Positions 1-5,807 of a stretch of 10,340 bases of DNA are shown piece by piece (within the stretch, counting starts at the first letter, position 1; the number at the start of each line of letters is the position of its first letter). The notes under the pieces are model-generated. The model had not been told where the DNA came from. It saw only the letters and a list, made by a program, of their open reading frames with translations, and searched no databases. The position numbers and the translations under genes are program-made. Origin of the DNA: Mediterranea massiliensis (GTDB taxonomy: Bacteria; Bacteroidota; Bacteroidia; Bacteroidales; Bacteroidaceae); NCBI GenBank assembly GCA_958402075.1, contig CATXSD010000090.1, positions 1 through 10,340 of the forward strand. The letters run 5' to 3'.

Positions 1-1515
1 ACCGTCATCAGCCCCAAAGGCATCGTCCTGTACGACAGCTCGGAAGACAGCGAGAAGGTGGGCAACCACCACAACCGCCCCGAAGTGCTGCAAGCCTTGC
101 GGCATGGCAAGGGACACGACGTGCGCCGCACGTCGGAAACCACCGGCATACCCTATTTTTACTCGGCCACCGACTTCGGCCCCTACCTCATCCGCTCGGC
201 CGTGCCCTACAGCGTTGACCTCATCAACCACCTGTCCACCGACCGCCACTACCTGTGGTTCACCCTGCTGGTGACCCTCGCCATGATATTCATCTATTAC
301 CAGTTCACGTCACGCCTGGGGACCGCCATCACCAAATTGCGTCAGTTTGCCAAACGCGCCGACAAGAACGAACCCATCGAGACCGACCTCCAGTCGGCCT
401 TCCCCCACAACGAGCTGGGTGAAATCTCGCAACACATCATCCAGATATACCGCCGCCTGCGCGAAACGAAGGAAGCCCTCTACATCGAACGCGAGAAACT
501 GATCACCCACCTCCAGACTTCGCGCGAAGGGCTGGGCGTGTTCACCAAAGAAAAGAAGGAAATCCTGGTCAACAATCTGTTCATCCAATACAGCAACCTG
601 ATATCAGACTCCAACCTGGAAACCACCGAAGAGATATTCTCCGTCTGCGAATTCCAGAAAATCACCGACTTCATCGGAAAGGCCCAAAAGGGTCCGCTGG
701 GGAAAGAAGAAAAACGGATGTCACTCACCATCAACAAGAACGGACGCATCTTCATCGTGGAGTGCATCATCTTCCAGGACCTGAGCTTCGAGATTTCCAT
801 CAACGACATCTCGCAAGAAGAGGAACAGAACCGCCTGAAGCGCCAACTGACCCAAAACATCGCCCACGAACTGAAGACGCCCGTCAGCAGCATCCAAGGC
901 TATCTGGAGACCATCCTCAGCACCCCTGACCTGCCACAAGAGAAAATGCAGACTTTCCTGGAACGGTGTTACGCACAAAGCAACCGCCTGACACGCCTCC
1001 TGCGCGACATATCGGTACTGACCCGCATGGACGAAGCCGCCAACCTCATCGACATGGAAAAAGTGGACATCAGCGTACTGGTGGGCACCATCGTCAACGA
1101 AGTGGCGCTGGAGCTGGAGGAGAAAGACATCACCGTAGTCAACTCTCTGAAACCACACATCCAGCTGCGCGGCAACTACTCACTGCTTTACTCCATCTTC
1201 CGCAACCTGATGGACAACGCCATTGCCTACGCAGGTACACACATCCACGTACACATCAGCTGTTTCCGCGAAGACGAAAACTTCTACTATTTCAGCTTTG
1301 CCGATACCGGCGTAGGCGTCTCGCCCGAACACCTGAGCCGCCTCTTCGAACGCTTCTACCGCGTAGACAAGGGCCGCTCGCGCAAGCTGGGCGGTACCGG
1401 CCTGGGACTGGCCATCGTGAAGAATGCCGTCCTGATTCACGGAGGCACCATTTCCGCCAAGAACAATCCCGGCGGCGGACTGGAATTCGTATTCACGCTG
1501 GCCAAGGATAGATGA
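1..1515 (+). CDS. Sensor histidine kinase, PhoR-like, 5' end outside the window
   Basis: This is the C-terminal 504 residues of a membrane-bound two-component sensor kinase. The reading frame is open from base 1, so the true start lies upstream; a GTG at 58 is only an internal valine. In window numbering, the end of an extracytoplasmic sensor segment (1-82) is followed by a membrane helix (about 84-101) and a HAMP/linker-like, coiled-coil-prone stretch (105-165). A variable PAS-sized region comes next. The dimerisation/phosphoacceptor motif NIAHELKTP places the phosphorylated histidine at residue 289. The ATPase domain carries an N box (NLMDNA, about 403), a G1 box (DTGVGVS, about 435), an F box (LFERFYR) and a G2 box (GGTGLGLAIV, about 464). 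All catalytic boxes are intact. By family knowledge it autophosphorylates on His and passes the phosphate to a response regulator, probably encoded just upstream. The signal it senses cannot be read from this fragment. Confidence 0.93.
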   Translation, partial: TVISPKGIVLYDSSEDSEKVGNHHNRPEVLQALRHGKGHDVRRTSETTGIPYFYSATDFGPYLIRSAVPYSVDLINHLSTDRHYLWFTLLVTLAMIFIYYQFTSRLGTAITKLRQFAKRADKNEPIETDLQSAFPHNELGEISQHIIQIYRRLRETKEALYIEREKLITHLQTSREGLGVFTKEKKEILVNNLFIQYSNLISDSNLETTEEIFSVCEFQKITDFIGKAQKGPLGKEEKRMSLTINKNGRIFIVECIIFQDLSFEISINDISQEEEQNRLKRQLTQNIAHELKTPVSSIQGYLETILSTPDLPQEKMQTFLERCYAQSNRLTRLLRDISVLTRMDEAANLIDMEKVDISVLVGTIVNEVALELEEKDITVVNSLKPHIQLRGNYSLLYSIFRNLMDNAIAYAGTHIHVHISCFREDENFYYFSFADTGVGVSPEHLSRLFERFYRVDKGRSRKLGGTGLGLAIVKNAVLIHGGTISAKNNPGGGLEFVFTLAKDR

Positions 1516-1606
1516 ACACTTCCTGCCCCGTAAGGCTGCAAATATGTTAACGAAGCGCGCAAAAGCCATAAAACATGTTATAAAACACATTTTAAAACTT
1601 GGATTA

Positions 1607-1637
1607 TTTGCAGATTTCCGCAAAGTCCGTACCTTTG
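1607..1637 (+). promoter_or_regulatory. Bacteroides-type promoter of a short RNA unit
   Basis: A TTTG at 1607-1610, exactly 19 nt, then TACCTTTG at 1630-1637. This is a full match to the Bacteroidetes -33/-7 consensus (TTTG, TAnnTTTG). Transcription would begin near 1643-1645. No long ORF follows before the terminator at 1682-1704, so the promoter appears to drive a small RNA rather than the sigma factor gene. Confidence 0.65.
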
Positions 1638-1643
1638 CAGCGT

Positions 1644-1704
1644 GTTTTTCATAGTATTAGATTTAAGGTTAATAAAAGGTTGGGCTCAGCGGAGCCCTTT
1701 TTTT
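1644..1704 (+). ncRNA. Putative short (~60 nt) noncoding RNA
   Basis: The unit is bounded by a consensus promoter (1607-1637) and an intrinsic terminator (hairpin 1682-1697 plus T-run). Between them is an AT-rich, apparently unstructured 5' part of about 38 nt, including TTCATAGTATTAGATTTAAG at 1648-1667. No start codon with a meaningful frame is visible. I have the impression that a closely similar AT-rich block followed by a variable GC hairpin recurs in Bacteroides genomes, but this is unverified memory. The alternative is a terminated leader that sometimes reads through into the ECF sigma gene 170 nt downstream. The exact 5' end is inferred from the promoter only. Confidence 0.5.
1682..1704 (+). 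terminator. Intrinsic terminator of the short RNA unit
   Basis: A perfect 6-bp stem, GGGCTC (1682-1687) with GAGCCC (1692-1697), and a 4-nt loop, is followed directly by seven Ts. This is a textbook Rho-independent terminator, and it lies only about 45 nt from the predicted promoter -7 element. Confidence 0.8.
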
Positions 1705-1824
1705 ATGCCCTTATGTTTCACCCACCCTTCTGGTCCGACGGTCCCCGATAAATCTTCAGCCAGTCTGCAAATGTTCCCCAAATGTACGATAAGTTGTTTC
1801 CAAATGAAAAAATAATACCCTCCC

Positions 1825-1854
1825 TGTAACTAAACCGAAGCCTTGCACGACTAA
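1825..1854 (+). promoter_or_regulatory. Candidate ECF-sigma-dependent promoter (possible autoregulation)
   Basis: TGTAAC at 1825-1830 and CGACTAA at 1848-1854 are 17 nt apart. They lie about 20 nt before the ATG of the ECF sigma gene. An AAC-containing -35 and a CG(T/A)C-type -10 are typical of group 4 sigma promoters, which often control their own gene. No TTTG/TAnnTTTG pair is seen immediately before this gene. The assignment is by pattern only. Confidence 0.4.
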
Positions 1855-1874
1855 CGAAACAAAAAGGCAAAGAT

Positions 1875-2360
1875 ATGACGGATACTAACAAGGAAAAAGA
1901 ATTTACCGATCTGCTGCTGCAACACCAGCACATCATCTACAAAGTATGCCTGATGTATGCACAGGACAAGGAAGATATTGCCGACCTCTACCAGGAGACG
2001 GTATATAACCTATGGAAAAGCTACGCCACATTCGAAAACCGAAGCAGCTTCAGCACGTGGCTCTACCGCGTCGCACTCAACACCTGCATCAGCGACCTGC
2101 GCCGCCGGAAGCACCATGAACATGTCCCCTTGCAACTGACCGACACCGTCCTGCCCGACAATGACCCGGAAGCCGAAATGCTGAACACCCTGTACAGCCT
2201 CATACGCCGACTGAACAGACTCGACCGCATGTACATCGTCCTTTGGCTGGACGGAAAGACTTATGAAGAAATAGCCCAAATCATCGGCACCAACCGCAAT
2301 CAGATAGCCATCCGGCTGCACCGCATCAAAGAAAAACTGAAAACAATGTCCAACCTTTAA
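1875..2360 (+). CDS. ECF (group 4) RNA polymerase sigma factor
   Basis: A 161-residue sigma-70 family protein, the usual length for an extracytoplasmic-function sigma. Region 2 spans about 10-78 and contains the core-binding/-10 recognition signature DIADLYQETVYNLWKS, then FSTWLYRVALNTCISDLRRRK. An acidic linker (about 80-102) leads into region 4 (about 105-157), with a helix-turn-helix (YEEIAQIIGTNRNQIAIRLHRI) that reads the -35 element. There is no region 1 or 3 and no extra C-terminal domain. The ATG at 1875 is the first good start, and region 2 begins shortly after it. The gene is followed after 12 nt by a membrane protein on the same strand, the usual layout for an ECF sigma with its membrane regulator. 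It is not next to a SusC/SusD pair, so it is probably not a polysaccharide-locus sigma. The regulon is unknown. Confidence 0.93.
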   Translation: MTDTNKEKEFTDLLLQHQHIIYKVCLMYAQDKEDIADLYQETVYNLWKSYATFENRSSFSTWLYRVALNTCISDLRRRKHHEHVPLQLTDTVLPDNDPEAEMLNTLYSLIRRLNRLDRMYIVLWLDGKTYEEIAQIIGTNRNQIAIRLHRIKEKLKTMSNL

Positions 2361-2372
2361 ATACCCTTTATT

Positions 2373-2945
2373 ATGAATCTGGAAGAAATGCAACAAGCGT
2401 GGAAGGAGCTCGACGAACGGGTCGCACGCAACGAAATTCTGCACCGCGAAGAAGTGAAAAGGATACTGAACACACGACGGGAAAACAGCCTGGAACGGCT
2501 GACACGCTTGGAAAAGATGGGACTGGCAATAGCATTGATTGTCTGCATCGTATTCGCGTCTGCCTGGATTGCCCAGCCGGGGGTCCACCCCTTGCCCGGC
2601 ATTACAGGAGCCGTACTCATCTTATACGGTCTTCTTGCACAAATCTTCAGCCTGCACAAACTGGGCAAAATCAGGCGGGAAACCAATCTGGAAAACCAGG
2701 TACGCCACATCCTGCAATACAAGAGTTGCTACAACCGCATGCTGTTGACGAGCTATCCGCTTGTCGCCCTGTTCTTCATCACCTTCCTCTGCTGCTACGG
2801 CACACGGTTCAATATCCTCTTCACGTCTCTGCTACTGGCTGCCTGCATCGTAGCCGACTTCTTTACCTTCCACTACACGCACGACAAGGTAAAAGAGATG
2901 GTAACTGCCAATCGCGAACTCAGGCAGATAGAAGAAGCGGAATAA
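2373..2945 (+). CDS. Four-helix membrane protein, possible anti-sigma factor
   Basis: A 190-residue protein of unknown family. It starts at ATG 2373, only 12 nt after the sigma factor stop, so the two are almost certainly cotranscribed. Residues 1-48 are charged and helical, with a repeated Glu/Arg/Lys pattern (NLEEMQQAWKELDERV), and are likely cytoplasmic. Four hydrophobic segments follow at about 50-67, 73-93, 124-143 and 146-168. A basic cytoplasmic loop (about 94-122) lies between helices 2 and 3, and the tail after helix 4 is short and charged. There is no signal peptide and no recognised catalytic motif. The N-terminal helix preceding membrane segments, together with the partner gene, fits a membrane-tethered anti-sigma factor holding the sigma at the membrane. 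This is inference from context; no zinc-binding anti-sigma motif (HxxxCxxC) is present. It could instead be a small stress-related membrane protein controlled by the sigma factor. Confidence 0.8.
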   Translation: MNLEEMQQAWKELDERVARNEILHREEVKRILNTRRENSLERLTRLEKMGLAIALIVCIVFASAWIAQPGVHPLPGITGAVLILYGLLAQIFSLHKLGKIRRETNLENQVRHILQYKSCYNRMLLTSYPLVALFFITFLCCYGTRFNILFTSLLLAACIVADFFTFHYTHDKVKEMVTANRELRQIEEAE

Positions 2946-3030
2946 AACGACATCTGCTCCTGCACAGCTCCCGAGTCGGTCAAGCGCCCCCTCCATCAGA
3001 GAATGCCGCCCACCAGCCATCCCTCCCGGA

Positions 3031-3118
3031 TGCCCGGCTCAAACCAACTGCCTGCCCAGCTTCAAGCGATGCTTTACCCAGCTTAAAGCAACCGTTTGTC
3101 CAGCCTAAAGCATCGCTT
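3031..3118. repeat. Four imperfect tandem repeats of 22 nt
   Basis: Four units of exactly 22 nt lie head to tail: 3031-3052, 3053-3074, 3075-3096 and 3097-3118. Each begins T-(G/A)-(C/T)-CC-(A/G)-GC followed by (T/C)(T/C)(A/C)AA(A/G)C-like sequence. Units 2-4 share the core CCAGC(T/C)T(A/C)AAGC and end in CTT or GTT. The bases after the core vary from unit to unit. The cluster lies 85 bp after the membrane-protein gene, outside any convincing coding frame, and is followed by an inverted copy of the unit (3119-3134). It has the look of a dispersed intergenic repeat. Confidence 0.7.
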
Positions 3119-3151
3119 TAAGCTGGGCAAACGGATGATGCCAGCCGGGCA
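3031..3151. repeat. Large imperfect palindrome built from the 22-nt repeats
   Basis: The arms 3053-3076 and 3106-3129 are complementary over 24 nt with one mismatch, around a 29-nt loop. Outside them a perfect 9-bp pair, TGCCCGGCT (3031-3039) with AGCCGGGCA (3143-3151), closes the whole element. Alternative stems are also possible: 3077-3089 with 3115-3127 (13 bp, perfect), and 3092-3104 with 3122-3134 (13 positions, one G-T wobble). The right arm can therefore pair with any of three repeats. There is no T-run beside it, so it is not a standard intrinsic terminator. It may act as a transcript-end stabiliser for the sigma/membrane-protein mRNA or be a mobile REP/MITE-like element. Confidence 0.65.
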
Positions 3152-3206
3152 ACTTCTTAAACAAATCTAAATCCGCTGAATAACCCATGATATTCAGCAG
3201 CCACTA

Positions 3207-3237
3207 TTCGGATATTCAAAATTTATTTCTAACTTTG
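3207..3237 (+). promoter_or_regulatory. Promoter of the cobalamin riboswitch RNA
   Basis: TTCG (3207-3210, 3 of 4 to TTTG), a 19-nt spacer, then a full-match TAACTTTG at 3230-3237. The predicted start, about 3244, coincides with the first base of the riboswitch P1 stem. That is where a riboswitch transcript would be expected to start. Confidence 0.6.
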
Positions 3238-3242
3238 CCCTG

Positions 3243-3426
3243 CATTGGTTCGCCAGCCTTCCACCAAGCGGAGGCGGTGATTAAAAGGGAATCGGGTGCA
3301 AGTCCCGAACAGTCCCGCTGCTGTGAGTTTCACAAAACGTTGCCGGCACATTACCCCATGCCACTGGAGCTGCTCCGGGAAGGCCGCCTGCAACAGAAAC
3401 AAGTCAGAAGACCTGCCATGCCAATT
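3243..3426 (+). promoter_or_regulatory. Cobalamin (B12) riboswitch
   Basis: The conserved parts of a class I cobalamin aptamer appear in order. They are the TTAAAAGGGAATC-GGGTGCAAGTCCCG segment (3281-3307), the ACAGTCCCGCTGCTGTGA core (3309-3326), a variable arm, CCACTG (3361-3366) with the GGGAAGGCCGCC element (3377-3388), and a perfect B12 box AAGTCAGAAGACCTGCC at 3401-3417. A closing P1 stem can form between ATTGG (3244-3248) and CCAAT (3421-3425). By family knowledge, binding of adenosylcobalamin or a related cobalamin turns off the downstream gene. Here no cobalamin uptake or synthesis gene follows. The RNA runs about 130 nt to a terminator (3555-3589), and the next gene is tryptophanase. 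Between 3427 and 3554 I see only very short frames, such as a 14-codon one at 3464. Confidence 0.93.
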
Positions 3427-3554
3427 CTTTATCATTGCTTTCGAGGAAAAAGCGGTGAGTCTAATGAACCGGGACTTCCCGTCCTTCATTTTATTCATCC
3501 ACACTTGATTCAAAGAAAGTAAAACATTAAACTTCTGCCAAAGTTTATGAAAGG

Positions 3555-3589
3555 ATGTCCGGGCGAAGGGATTTCGGCCGGACATTTTT
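3555..3589 (+). terminator. Intrinsic terminator after the riboswitch
   Basis: ATGTCCGG (3555-3562) pairs with CCGGACAT (3578-3585). The stem is extended past one G-G mismatch by CGAA (3564-3567) with TTCG (3573-3576), and is followed by TTTT and C. It ends the riboswitch transcript 124 nt before the tryptophanase ATG. It may be the riboswitch's regulated terminator or a constitutive end. The ~130 nt separating it from the aptamer make direct aptamer control uncertain. Confidence 0.75.
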
Positions 3590-3615
3590 CATTTCAAGAC
3601 ATTTGTATCAAAATA

Positions 3616-3647
3616 TTTGCAAATTCCATTCTTTTATCATACTTTAG
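3616..3647 (+). promoter_or_regulatory. Probable own promoter of tryptophanase
   Basis: TTTG (3616-3619), a 20-nt spacer, then TACTTTAG (3640-3647), which matches TAnnTTTG at all but one fixed position. It lies after the terminator at 3555-3589. Transcription would start near 3654, giving a 5' leader of about 58 nt. If real, tryptophanase can be transcribed independently of the riboswitch RNA. Confidence 0.45.
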
Positions 3648-3712
3648 AGGCGGAAACATCCGATACCATGTTTTATTTCTAACAAAATGTCAAAACCTTA
3701 AAACGAACAAGT

Positions 3713-5086
3713 ATGGAATTACCCTTTGCAGAATCCTGGAAAATCAAAATGGTGGAACCCATCCGCAAGAGCAGCCGCCAAGAACGCGAACAATGGCTGA
3801 AAGAAGCACACTACAACGTTTTCCAACTCAAATCGGAACAAGTATACATTGATCTGATCACCGACTCGGGCACCGGCGCCATGAGCGACCGCCAATGGGC
3901 CGGCATGATGCTGGGCGACGAAAGCTATGCCGGAGCCACTTCTTTCTTCAAGCTGAAGGAAGTCATCACCCGCCTGACAGGCTTCACGTACGTCATCCCC
4001 ACCCACCAGGGACGGGCCGCCGAAAACGTACTGTTCTCCTATCTGGTTCACGAAGGAGACATCGTACCCGGCAACTCCCACTTCGACACGACCAAAGGCC
4101 ACATCGAAGGCCGCAAAGCCACCGCACTGGACTGCACCGTCGACGAAGCCAAAGACACCCAGCTGGAAATCCCCTTCAAAGGCAACGTCGATCCACGCAA
4201 ACTGGAAAAAGCCCTGCAGGAACAGGGCGACCGCATCCCGTTCATCATCGTGACCATCACCAACAACACGGCAGGCGGACAACCGGTTTCCATGCAGAAC
4301 CTGCGGGAAGTACGGGCATTGGCCGACAAATATGGCAAACCCGTCCTGTTCGACTCGGCCCGCTTCGCTGAAAACGCCTATTTCATCAAAACGCGCGAAG
4401 AAGGCTATCGGGACAAAAGCATCAAGGAAATCGCCCGCGAAATGTTCAGCCTGGCCGACGGCATGACCATGAGCGCCAAGAAAGACGGCATCGTCAACAT
4501 GGGCGGCTTCATCGCCACCAACCGGCAGGACTGGTACGAAGGCGCCAAAGGCTATTGTGTCCAGTTCGAAGGCTATCTGACATACGGCGGCATGAACGGA
4601 CGCGACATGAATGCCCTGGCCATCGGCCTGGACGAAAACACGGAGTTCGACAATCTGGAGACACGCATCCGCCAAGTGGAATACCTGGCTGGCAAGCTGG
4701 ATGAATACGGTATCCCCTATCAGCGTCCGGCAGGCGGACATGCCATCTTCATCGATGCTCCACGGGTACTGACCCATGTGCCCAAAGAAGAATTTCCGGC
4801 ACAGACGCTGACCGTAGAACTATATCTGGAAGCCGGCATACGAGGTTGTGAGATAGGATATCTGCTGGCCGACCGCGCCCCCGTGACACGTGAAAACAGA
4901 TTTACCGGCCTCGACCTCCTGCGTCTGGCCATCCCGCGGCGCGTCTACACGGACAATCACATGAACGTGGTGGCCGCCGCCCTGAAAAACGTGTACGACC
5001 GTAGGGAAAGCATCACCCGGGGTGTACGCATCACCTGGGAAGCTCCCCTGATGCGCCACTTCACCGTACAACTGGAAAAGCTGTAA
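3713..5086 (+). CDS. tnaA: Tryptophanase (L-tryptophan indole-lyase)
   Basis: A 457-residue PLP enzyme of the beta-eliminating lyase family (fold type I). It splits L-tryptophan to indole, pyruvate and ammonia in the cytoplasm. The Schiff-base lysine is K257 in MSAKKDG, and the cofactor-contacting D214 and R217 are in FDSARFAENAYF. THQGR (97-101) and AGGQPVS (187-193) are family signatures. It is close in sequence to tyrosine phenol-lyase (SDRQWAGMMLGDESYAG), but two specificity positions favour tryptophanase. D125 in HFDTTKGH stands where the phenol-lyase has Thr124, and I381 in GIRGCEIG stands where it has Arg381. The length is within the family range of about 455-475. ATG 3713 gives the usual N-terminus ahead of PFAESWKIKMVEP. 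No TnaC-like leader peptide or partner tryptophan permease gene is visible, unlike E. coli. Upstream lie its own probable promoter and a cobalamin riboswitch. Confidence 0.93.
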   Translation: MELPFAESWKIKMVEPIRKSSRQEREQWLKEAHYNVFQLKSEQVYIDLITDSGTGAMSDRQWAGMMLGDESYAGATSFFKLKEVITRLTGFTYVIPTHQGRAAENVLFSYLVHEGDIVPGNSHFDTTKGHIEGRKATALDCTVDEAKDTQLEIPFKGNVDPRKLEKALQEQGDRIPFIIVTITNNTAGGQPVSMQNLREVRALADKYGKPVLFDSARFAENAYFIKTREEGYRDKSIKEIAREMFSLADGMTMSAKKDGIVNMGGFIATNRQDWYEGAKGYCVQFEGYLTYGGMNGRDMNALAIGLDENTEFDNLETRIRQVEYLAGKLDEYGIPYQRPAGGHAIFIDAPRVLTHVPKEEFPAQTLTVELYLEAGIRGCEIGYLLADRAPVTRENRFTGLDLLRLAIPRRVYTDNHMNVVAAALKNVYDRRESITRGVRITWEAPLMRHFTVQLEKL

Positions 5087-5117
5087 ATCTTCTGCCCGAA
5101 AGGGCATCCCAACCCAT

Positions 5118-5168
5118 AAAGGCCGGCAAACGGGAACAATCGCTCCGCCCGTTCCGGCCTTTCTTTCT
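5118..5168. terminator. Shared terminator between convergent tnaA and the phosphopantetheinyl transferase gene
   Basis: AAAGGCCGG (5118-5126) pairs perfectly with CCGGCCTTT (5154-5162). After a 2-nt bulge, AACGGG (5129-5134) pairs with CCCGTT (5148-5153), leaving a 13-nt loop. The + side ends in a T-rich tail (TTTCTTTCTT). It lies 32 nt past the tnaA stop and 6 nt past the stop of the opposing gene, so it can serve both transcripts. Confidence 0.75.
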
Positions 5169-5806
5169 TATTGCCAGACGGCCGACCAGGTCAGCACAAA
5201 ATCCGAAGTAATCTGATAGGAAATGTGGAACATCTGCCTGCGGTCCGTCCTGTATTCACGGGCATCGAACGTTCCCTCCCGCCGGGGGATAAACGGAAAA
5301 ACCTGCAAGTGTTCCTTGAAATCGACCTCCGAAGCATTCAGGCACTTGAACATCGTTTCCTTGGCCGACCAGTGCAACAACAGGGACCAGACTTCGTTTC
5401 CTTCATAAGCCGAGGCCTGTTCGTCGGGCCGCATAAACTTGTGTGCCACTTTGCGCACCCGTTCACCATACTGTTCGATGTCAATGCCGACTTCCGAATC
5501 GGGCGTTCCCAAGATGACAGCCGCATATCCTTTGGTATGTGAAATGCTGAGGGCATACGAGCCGTCTGCCAGATAGGGTTTACCGCTGGGTCGATAGGCT
5601 ATCTCCCTCTCCTCGCCCAGCAACGTGAAAAGCAGTGCTCTCACTGCCAGCCATTCCAGCCTCCGGTGGGGAGCTGCATACCGACTGACACAATGGGCAT
5701 AGACCTCACGCCGGGGCAGCATGGACAAGAGTTCCTCTTCCGTCTCATCCATTTTCCAGACGCCCCAACAGCAGTCTTCTCCCTTATGTTTCAAGAACAG
5801 AGACAT
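5168..5806 (-). CDS. Sfp-type 4'-phosphopantetheinyl transferase
   Basis: A 212-residue enzyme that moves the 4'-phosphopantetheine arm from coenzyme A to a serine of a carrier protein, activating acyl or peptidyl carrier proteins. The family landmarks are present in order: GKPYL (75-79), SISHTKGY (87-94), the metal-binding GIDIE (107-111, with D109 and E111) and WSAKETMFK (146-154, with E150). The length and two-lobed layout fit the Sfp/Gsp group rather than the ~120-residue AcpS group. Its ATG is separated by a single base from the stop of the gldE-like gene, so it is translated from the same leftward mRNA. No carrier protein or synthase gene is nearby, so the target cannot be named. It could serve fatty-acid synthesis, a secondary pathway, or both. 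It occupies the slot that gldD has beside gldE in gliding Flavobacteria (recalled, not checked). Confidence 0.9.
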   Translation of the reverse strand: MSLFLKHKGEDCCWGVWKMDETEEELLSMLPRREVYAHCVSRYAAPHRRLEWLAVRALLFTLLGEEREIAYRPSGKPYLADGSYALSISHTKGYAAVILGTPDSEVGIDIEQYGERVRKVAHKFMRPDEQASAYEGNEVWSLLLHWSAKETMFKCLNASEVDFKEHLQVFPFIPRREGTFDAREYRTDRRQMFHISYQITSDFVLTWSAVWQ

Positions 5807-5807
5807 C

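Noticed and set aside
2399..3121. A 240-codon plus-strand frame overlapping the membrane protein and running into the repeat cluster
   Set aside because: It is out of frame with the four-helix protein, rich in His/Arg/Pro/Ser, has no domain, and its tail is just the translated 22-nt repeats.
3031..3151. CRISPR array
   Set aside because: The units abut with no unique spacers of constant size, the period is only 22 nt, units differ from each other, and inverted copies are present. No cas genes are nearby.
3653..3712. A TnaC-type regulatory leader peptide before tnaA
   Set aside because: No short ORF with a critical Trp codon lies between the probable transcription start and the tnaA ATG.
3719..4777. 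A 352-codon open frame on the minus strand opposite tryptophanase
   Set aside because: It lies entirely antisense to a convincingly conserved enzyme, is rich in Val/Phe/Ala/Asp in the way mirror frames of GC-rich genes are, and shows no domain.
3713..5086. Tyrosine phenol-lyase instead of tryptophanase
   Set aside because: Several segments resemble the phenol-lyase, but D125 and I381 occupy the positions where it has Thr124 and Arg381, so tryptophan specificity is favoured.
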